A stretch of DNA of 11,056 nucleotides, taken from Bacilli bacterium. Lineage in GTDB: Bacteria; Bacillota_I; Bacilli_A; RF39; UBA660. The stretch is taken from assembly GCA_900758895.1 (NCBI GenBank), contig CAAETG010000217.1, forward strand, positions 1 to 11,056. The letters run 5' to 3'. Below, in pieces: positions 6,446 to 11,056 of the stretch (position 1 is its first letter; every line of letters starts with the position of its first letter). A program made the position numbers and the translations under genes. The notes beneath the pieces are model-generated. The model had not been told where the DNA came from. It saw only the letters and a program-made list of their open reading frames with translations, and searched no databases.

Positions 6446-8180
6446 TACCCACACATCCTTTTTTCAAATCTAATATTTTTTTAGCCAGTTCTAATTCCTC
6501 ATTAGCATCCATAGAACGAGCCATTTTTTCTTTTAATTCTTGAATTTCTCTTTTAGTCATTTCTTTTTTTGCTACCAAGATAAATTCTAAAAACGCATCC
6601 ATTTGTAAATCTTCCACTTTACTAGATCTAATAATATCCATTGCATCATCGACAATATAATCTTTGGTGCTTATAAATGAAATGAAAGAACTAAGTTCTA
6701 TTTTTTTATTTGCTTCATAATAGTAAACAATTTCATTTGCTATATTTCGATATTTCTTTTCGCTAAAATATCCTAATTCCTTCAAAAAGCGTTCAACAAA
6801 CTTGCCATCATTCATCATAAAATAAATAATATTTTGACAAGCTTTATCATACTTCGAAATCCGTTTTTTTTCAAGTTTTTTTGGTGGCGTTTCCACCACT
6901 TTTTTAATTTCTGTCTTTTCTAGTTCACTTTTTAATAAATCAAGAGAGATTTGATATTCCTCACTAATTTGCTTTAAAGTAAGCTCTCTTGTAAGCGCAT
7001 CTGGAATATTCTTTAAATCGCCAATAATTTCTTTAATATAACTAGCAAGATCATCAACTTTCGTTAAATCTTTATCTTTCTTAAAATATTTTAATTTAAA
7101 ATCTAAGAACGAAATCGGACTACGAATATTTTCTTCTAAAGCCTGAACGCCATTTTTAATAATATATTCATCTGGATCCTTTGGCCCACTTAACCGAACC
7201 ACCTGAAATTCTAAGCGAGCTTCTTCCAAAATCGTACCATTTTGATAAGTAGCTGTCTCTCCTGCTGCATCATTATCAAACATCAAGATAATTTTAGCTC
7301 TCAAACCCTTTAAAATATTAACTTGATCCTTGGTTAAGCTTGTCCCCATGAGAGCAACAACATTTTTAATACCCGATGCATACATCCGAATCGCATCCAT
7401 ATTTCCTTCTACTAAAATAACTTCCTTTTTTCTTTTAATTTCTGGTCGTGCTCGGTGATAATTAAACAAAATCTGACCTTTTTTAAAGATATCTGACTCT
7501 TTAGAATTAATATATTTTGCTTGATTAGTATCTTCAAAAATTCTTCCCGTAAAGCCAACAACATTTCCTTCTAAATCATGAATAGGAAACATCACTCTTC
7601 GTTGGAACACATCATTTACGTAACCATTATTTTGATTGACAAGTCCCAAACGAAGTAAAGCATCTAAACTATATTTTTTATTTGTAAGAAGCTTATTTAA
7701 AGAAACATCGCCACTTAAAGCAAGACCTAAATCAAATTCTTTGATGACATTTTCATCCAAATCTCTTTTCTTTAAATATTCTTTGGCTAGTAATCCCTCT
7801 TTACTATTTAAATTATTCTGGTAAAACTTAAGAGCTAAATTCATTATTTCATACTCTTGTGTAAATTTCTTAGGTTTCTCTTTTTGAATAACTCCCGAAA
7901 AAGGAATTCCACATTTATCAGCAACAATTTTAACTGCTTCCAAAAATTTAACATTTTCATATTCACTTACAAATGTAAATACATTCCCTGCTGCTCCACA
8001 AGAAAAACATTTATAAATTTGTTTTTCCTCGGAAACACTCATACTCGGAGAATGATCTTCATGAAAAGGACAGACACCAAAATAATTTTTTCCTTTTTGA
8101 GTAAGAGGAATATAACTAGAAATAATATCAATGATATTGGCACTTTTTCGAATACGTTCTATTTCTTCTTCTGTAACCAT
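6438..8180 (-). CDS. dnaG: DNA primase DnaG
   Basis: The protein has 580 residues, close to the normal length for Bacilli. It makes the RNA primers for replication and works with the replicative helicase. The zinc-binding domain is at 1-95, with CPFH (Cys37, His40) and CFSCG (Cys58, Cys61) as ligands. The RNA polymerase core includes FQRRVMFPIHDLEGNVVGFTGR (192-213). The TOPRIM part has VEGNMD (257-262, Glu258) and FDNDAAG (301-307, Asp302 and Asp304) for metal binding. The rest (about 360-580) corresponds to the helical C-terminal helicase-binding region, which is less conserved. A strong GGGGTGA site stands just before the ATG. It is the first gene of dnaG-rpoD-trmK, with a promoter in the gap before it. 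Confidence 0.98.
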   Translation of the reverse strand: MVTEEEIERIRKSANIIDIISSYIPLTQKGKNYFGVCPFHEDHSPSMSVSEEKQIYKCFSCGAAGNVFTFVSEYENVKFLEAVKIVADKCGIPFSGVIQKEKPKKFTQEYEIMNLALKFYQNNLNSKEGLLAKEYLKKRDLDENVIKEFDLGLALSGDVSLNKLLTNKKYSLDALLRLGLVNQNNGYVNDVFQRRVMFPIHDLEGNVVGFTGRIFEDTNQAKYINSKESDIFKKGQILFNYHRARPEIKRKKEVILVEGNMDAIRMYASGIKNVVALMGTSLTKDQVNILKGLRAKIILMFDNDAAGETATYQNGTILEEARLEFQVVRLSGPKDPDEYIIKNGVQALEENIRSPISFLDFKLKYFKKDKDLTKVDDLASYIKEIIGDLKNIPDALTRELTLKQISEEYQISLDLLKSELEKTEIKKVVETPPKKLEKKRISKYDKACQNIIYFMMNDGKFVERFLKELGYFSEKKYRNIANEIVYYYEANKKIELSSFISFISTKDYIVDDAMDIIRSSKVEDLQMDAFLEFILVAKKEMTKREIQELKEKMARSMDANEELELAKKILDLKKGCVGNG

Positions 8181-8208
8181 ATCATCACCCCTCTAATTTG
8201 CGCTTCTA

Positions 8209-8237
8209 ATTATATTTATTACCCGAACCCCTCAAAA
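8209..8237 (-). promoter_or_regulatory. Probable promoter of the dnaG-rpoD-trmK operon
   Basis: The minus strand has a perfect TATAAT at 8209-8214. The -35 is weaker: TTTTGA (8232-8237) at 17 bases, or TTGAGG (8230-8235) at 15 bases. It stands between the terminator of the sortase gene and dnaG, where a promoter is needed. Transcription would start near 8202, about 22 bases before the dnaG ATG. Confidence 0.55.
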
Positions 8238-8243
8238 ATCCTT

Positions 8244-8281
8244 CAAAAAAATGCAAATTTTTCAAAAAAACTTGCATTTTT
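8244..8281 (-). terminator. Terminator after the adhesin-sortase operon
   Basis: AAAAATGCAA and TTGCATTTTT (8247-8256 and 8272-8281) form a perfect 10-bp stem with a 15-base loop, and on the minus strand the T-run extends two bases beyond the stem. It follows the sortase stop (8289) closely. The stem is AT-rich, so its efficiency is uncertain. The symmetry makes it potentially active in both directions, but no plus-strand gene feeds it. Confidence 0.65.
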
Positions 8282-8288
8282 CACCATT

Positions 8289-8831
8289 TTATATTCTTTT
8301 TGTATCTTTTAAGATGCCATAATAGACCGTTTGCGTATTAGCATCATCTTTCGTACAAGTAATTAAAGTAATCATTTGCTCAAAATCTTCCTTTAAATAT
8401 AAAATACCTGTTTTTTCTTGATATTCGATATCTACAATTTCATAATACCAAATCATTCCTTGATAATAAAGTTTAACCGTATCACTCACCTTTAACAAAT
8501 AAAGGTCTTTAAAATAAGCATTAGTACCATTACCCGAATGAGAGGCTAAAATAACATGACTAGCTGTTTCGCCAGTAGGCATCACACTTGCATGATGTAA
8601 CAAAATATTTTGATCAACATGATTATATTTGCTATCTACTTCATAAATTTCTCTTCGTAAACGAATTGGATCAATTTCGAGCAAAGCATAATAATCATTG
8701 TTTTCTACTTTTTCATCCAATATAGTTTCATATTGATATTCCTCTACTTTATATTTAGTAAAAGAAGTAATAGGAATGATTACTCCTAAAAATACCAAAA
8801 GAATGCCAGAAATTTTAATGATCTTGATCAT
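8289..8831 (-). CDS. Small sortase paired with the adjacent LPXTG-type adhesin
   Basis: The protein has 180 residues. One N-terminal membrane helix (about 5-24) is followed by an extracellular sortase domain. HVILASHSG (92-100) holds the catalytic His98 in the position of the usual GH, followed by FKDL as in many sortases. MITLITCT (153-160) holds the catalytic Cys159 of the TLxTC motif. The arginine normally found 8-13 residues after the cysteine is not there: the segment reads KDDANTQTVYYG. There is no C-terminal membrane helix, so it is not a typical pilin-polymerising class C enzyme; a class D-like type is possible. The start overlaps the adhesin end by 17 bases, and the nearest AGGAG is about 15 bases upstream, so translation is probably coupled. 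Its likely job is to cleave the VPKTG signal of the upstream gene product and attach it to the envelope. Confidence 0.9.
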   Translation of the reverse strand: MIKIIKISGILLVFLGVIIPITSFTKYKVEEYQYETILDEKVENNDYYALLEIDPIRLRREIYEVDSKYNHVDQNILLHHASVMPTGETASHVILASHSGNGTNAYFKDLYLLKVSDTVKLYYQGMIWYYEIVDIEYQEKTGILYLKEDFEQMITLITCTKDDANTQTVYYGILKDTKRI

Positions 8832-10830
8832 AATTGCAAATAAATACTCCTACAATTAAACACAAGGAAGCAAATAATATAGTAAGTAAAAACTCATTTG
8901 TCCCCGTTTTAGGAACTTCTATTCGTAAACGATTGGTCACTTTAAGAGTATTCACTGTATTTGCCTTCACTTCAGTTGAAAGAAATCCTTCTAAGCGCTC
9001 ATAACCACTCACTGCCTCTAATTCCTCAATATAGTAAGTACCCTCTAATAAATCTTCAAACACGATCTTACCTTCTATATCCGTATAATAAGTTTCAATT
9101 AAATTTTTATGAGCGTCATATAAGCCAAACAAAACTCCCTCTAATGGTTTTAAATCCTCATCCACTTTTTCAATAATTAAGACTCCTCTTTTTAGTTGAT
9201 TAGGAACGCAAATAGAAATCTCCTCTTTTTCTTGGGTAATAGAAAAAGGATAACGATCAAGCGAAATCTGATAACCCTCTGGCGCTTCTACTTCTACAAG
9301 TTCATAGCTACCATAAGGAATATTCTCAATGAAAAGCCTCCCTTCGATAGTTTGAAATGTGTCCATACCATCAATCGTTAAAAAACGCTCATGAACAATA
9401 TCCCAAATTTGAAAAGAAGCTTCTTCTAAAATCAGTTCTTCACTATCTTGATCCACTTTGCTTACAACTAGACTACCTTTAATTTCAGGATTTAATACTT
9501 GCAAAATCGTTAATTCTTCCGTTTTATCATCAATGATAAGAGTAATATCAGGAGCAAACTCATATCCTTCCGTTGAAGTCGTCTGTTTTAATATATATTC
9601 TCCATAAGGAAGAATAAGTTCATATTTTCCATATTCATTGGTTGTAAAAGAAGTAATGAACTCTTCTGTTTTGGCATCATAAACGGAAAATTGAGCATTT
9701 TTTTCTAATGCTAACGATCCATCAATATGTTCCAAATATTTTTCTAAAATAACCCTTTTATAAATAAGAGAGTCTTCTCCTTCTAAAGTAACATCTCCAT
9801 CGATAACTTCAAAATAAATCTTCTCCGGATTCAGTTCATATCCATAAGGAGCTTCTAATTCTTGCAAATACCAACTCCCAAGATCAATTGAAAACTCAGC
9901 CTTTCCTTCTTCATCCGTTGTAAATTCTTTGTGTAAAACGCCATTTTCATAAAAAATTCCATATTTCGCTCCCGCTAAAGATAAAGAAGATTCCCCATTA
10001 CTTTTCTTAGTAAAAGTAAAAGTAGGATTAGGAACATCAAACTGAATCATACCTGTTGGAATATCTAAAATACCTCGATTCATGACAGTTTGACTACTTG
10101 GACTACAAAATATTTTTGCCATATTTCTCATTCCCGAATCTTTCCAAAAATAAACATAATGAGTCCCAGGAGTTGTAAAAGAAATCGTAAATTCATTTTC
10201 ATGAATACGATATTCTTGATTAGTATTGACAGAAAACTCTCCAATCAAATTTGCTTCATCCACCAAAGTTACCTTTTCATTTAACTTTGCTGTATACTTA
10301 ATTGTTTCATCAGAATCAATAAAAGAAGGTAAATCATAATAATGTTTGATATCTTCCTTTATCAAACTCATTTCTTCTTGATACAAATCTATCTTCTCAT
10401 TATCTTCATTAATAAAATAAATTTCTCCCGTATCTTCTAATAAATAATCCCAAATCATAAATTGAGTAATCGTATACCATTTTAAGTCTTCTCGCCCTTC
10501 ATAACCATAACCAAAATAAGCAATTAAAAGCATCTGTTGCCAATCTTCATCGGTTAATTGAAGACCTGTTTGTTTCATATCTTGATAAGCATTAAAATAT
10601 CCATCTTTTAAAACAACACCAGGTTCAATACAGTAAACAAGCTCTCCTGTATTCCGATTAATAATTTGATACATCTTCTTATTTTTTTCTACATCAGGTG
10701 TCTTTAAATGAAGTCTTATATTTGGAATTTCATCACCTAAATAAATATAATTTTGTTCGACTGCCATAGCTGTTTTACTAGCAATCATAAAAGTAAATAT
10801 ACATAATAATAATTTTAGTATTTTTTTCAT
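8815..10830 (-). CDS. Thioester-domain adhesin / SpaA-type pilin-like surface protein with VPKTG sorting signal
   Basis: The protein has 671 residues. A signal peptide (1-23, ending AMA) is followed by a thioester domain with YCIEP (Cys67) and ITQFMIW (Gln123), the Cys-Gln signature of covalent host-binding adhesins. A beta domain (about 170-260) comes next, then four SpaA/Cna-B-like modules at about 268-358, 360-448, 450-545 and 547-634. Modules 1, 3 and 4 keep a first-strand Lys (in TFTKK, VVSKVD, IIEKVD) and a Glu in the LxEVEAP-like strand, and modules 3 and 4 also end in Asn, consistent with intramolecular isopeptide bonds. Module 2 has KQTTSTEGY and looks degenerate there. The C-terminus has VPKTG (639-643), a membrane helix and the tail NYDQDH, which lacks basic residues. 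No YPK-type pilin polymerisation motif is seen, so it is probably a monomeric or tip-type adhesin. AAGGAT precedes the ATG, and a sortase gene follows with overlap. Confidence 0.9.
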   Translation of the reverse strand: MKKILKLLLCIFTFMIASKTAMAVEQNYIYLGDEIPNIRLHLKTPDVEKNKKMYQIINRNTGELVYCIEPGVVLKDGYFNAYQDMKQTGLQLTDEDWQQMLLIAYFGYGYEGREDLKWYTITQFMIWDYLLEDTGEIYFINEDNEKIDLYQEEMSLIKEDIKHYYDLPSFIDSDETIKYTAKLNEKVTLVDEANLIGEFSVNTNQEYRIHENEFTISFTTPGTHYVYFWKDSGMRNMAKIFCSPSSQTVMNRGILDIPTGMIQFDVPNPTFTFTKKSNGESSLSLAGAKYGIFYENGVLHKEFTTDEEGKAEFSIDLGSWYLQELEAPYGYELNPEKIYFEVIDGDVTLEGEDSLIYKRVILEKYLEHIDGSLALEKNAQFSVYDAKTEEFITSFTTNEYGKYELILPYGEYILKQTTSTEGYEFAPDITLIIDDKTEELTILQVLNPEIKGSLVVSKVDQDSEELILEEASFQIWDIVHERFLTIDGMDTFQTIEGRLFIENIPYGSYELVEVEAPEGYQISLDRYPFSITQEKEEISICVPNQLKRGVLIIEKVDEDLKPLEGVLFGLYDAHKNLIETYYTDIEGKIVFEDLLEGTYYIEELEAVSGYERLEGFLSTEVKANTVNTLKVTNRLRIEVPKTGTNEFLLTILFASLCLIVGVFICNYDQDH

Positions 10831-10854
10831 TCGTATCCTTTTCTAGATCAAAAG

Positions 10855-10906
10855 AAAAACTCGTAAAAATACCTACTTATCCCTAGAATAAGAATTTTTT
10901 ACGAGT
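10855..10906 (-). promoter_or_regulatory. Terminator-like hairpin at the 5' end of the adhesin-sortase transcript (possible attenuator)
   Basis: On the minus strand ACTCGTAAAAA (10896-10906) pairs perfectly over 11 bp with TTTTTACGAGT (10859-10869), followed directly by TTTTCTTTT. Inside it, CTTATTC and GGATAAG form a second 7-bp stem with a G-U pair and a 3-base loop. The predicted transcription start (about 10910) is only a few bases before the hairpin, so it would occupy the extreme 5' end of the mRNA and end about 30 bases before the adhesin start codon. It may be an attenuator, a 5' stabiliser, or the terminator of a gene entering from the right. Confidence 0.6.
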
Positions 10907-10916
10907 GAATGAGTAT

Positions 10917-10945
10917 ACTATAACACAAATAATTACGAATGTAAA
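10917..10945 (-). promoter_or_regulatory. Sigma-A-type promoter of the adhesin-sortase operon
   Basis: The minus strand carries TTTACA (10940-10945), a 17-base spacer and TATAGT (10917-10922); each hexamer differs from consensus at one base. The start of transcription would be near 10910, about 80 bases before the adhesin ATG. Confidence 0.65.
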
Positions 10946-11056
10946 TATTTTTGATAACAAACATTAAGTTTAATTGAAAGTTCCCGTTTAAAATACGATG
11001 GGAATTAAGTCATAAAAAATATATTTCTCAATAATTAGATATATGGTTATTGTTTT
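10946..11056. other. AT-rich intergenic end of window, no gene seen
   Basis: No open reading frame with a ribosome site is visible here. The only structure is a weak inverted repeat, TTCCC (10981-10985) with GGGAA (11000-11004), which has no T-run on either side and is not called as a terminator. Confidence 0.5.

Noticed and set aside
7857..8312. Plus-strand 151-residue open frame antisense to the start of dnaG
   Set aside because: It is Phe/Asn/Lys-rich shadow translation across the dnaG zinc domain and intergenic DNA, with no plausible ribosome site.
10975..11010. Inverted repeat TTCCC/GGGAA as terminator
   Set aside because: The stem is only 5 bp and has no T-run on either strand.
1..11056. 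Recoding of TGA as Trp, suggested by the absence of TGA stops in nine complete genes
   Set aside because: All proteins are full length with TGG for Trp and with TGA treated as stop, and TAA dominance is expected in AT-rich DNA. Nine stops are too few to argue for a variant code.

Overview
The window looks like a chromosome segment of an AT-rich, walled, low-G+C Gram-positive bacterium (Firmicutes/Bacilli). Three things point there. The primase, primary sigma factor and TrmK genes sit together (dnaG-rpoD-trmK) with a YqfQ-like gene beside them, an arrangement familiar from Bacillus. There is a sortase with an LPXTG-type substrate, and a TasA/SipW-type secretion leader. The standard code fits: all nine complete genes are read through with TGG for Trp and end in TAA or TAG. 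The style of the surface proteins recalls uncultured gut Bacilli (RF39- or Erysipelotrichales-like), but that placement is inference from memory of similar proteins, not from a search.

Layout, left to right. (1) 1-1880, minus strand: a type IV pilus/type II secretion fragment. It holds a GspF/PilC-like platform protein with an unusual N-terminal extension, followed by a short-form prepilin peptidase that runs off the left edge. (2) 1908-3838, minus strand: one large secreted cysteine-paired surface protein with its own strong promoter, a repeat-bearing leader and a terminator. (3) 3843-4690, plus strand: a divergently transcribed tandem-HTH (XRE-type) regulator and a small YqfQ-like protein. 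(4) 4674-8214, minus strand: the housekeeping cluster dnaG > rpoD > trmK, tightly overlapping, with a promoter before dnaG. (5) 8244-10945, minus strand: a two-gene surface cassette. It comprises a thioester-domain adhesin with four SpaA/Cna-B-like domains and a VPKTG sorting signal, then a small sortase, closed by a terminator and led by a promoter with a terminator-like hairpin at the extreme 5' end of the transcript.

How they work together. The adhesin and sortase form a self-contained unit: the adhesin is exported, its VPKTG signal is cleaved, and it is linked to the envelope, where the predicted Cys-Gln thioester could bind a host or surface target covalently. The GspF/prepilin peptidase pair belongs to a pilus or secretion locus continuing to the left. 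The tandem-HTH regulator may control the divergent surface-protein gene, since an inverted repeat lies between the two promoters. The most unusual observations are the sortase without the expected catalytic arginine, the adhesin tail without basic residues, the leader hairpin of the adhesin operon, the spaced repeats in the leader of the surface-protein gene, and the GspF N-terminal extension.
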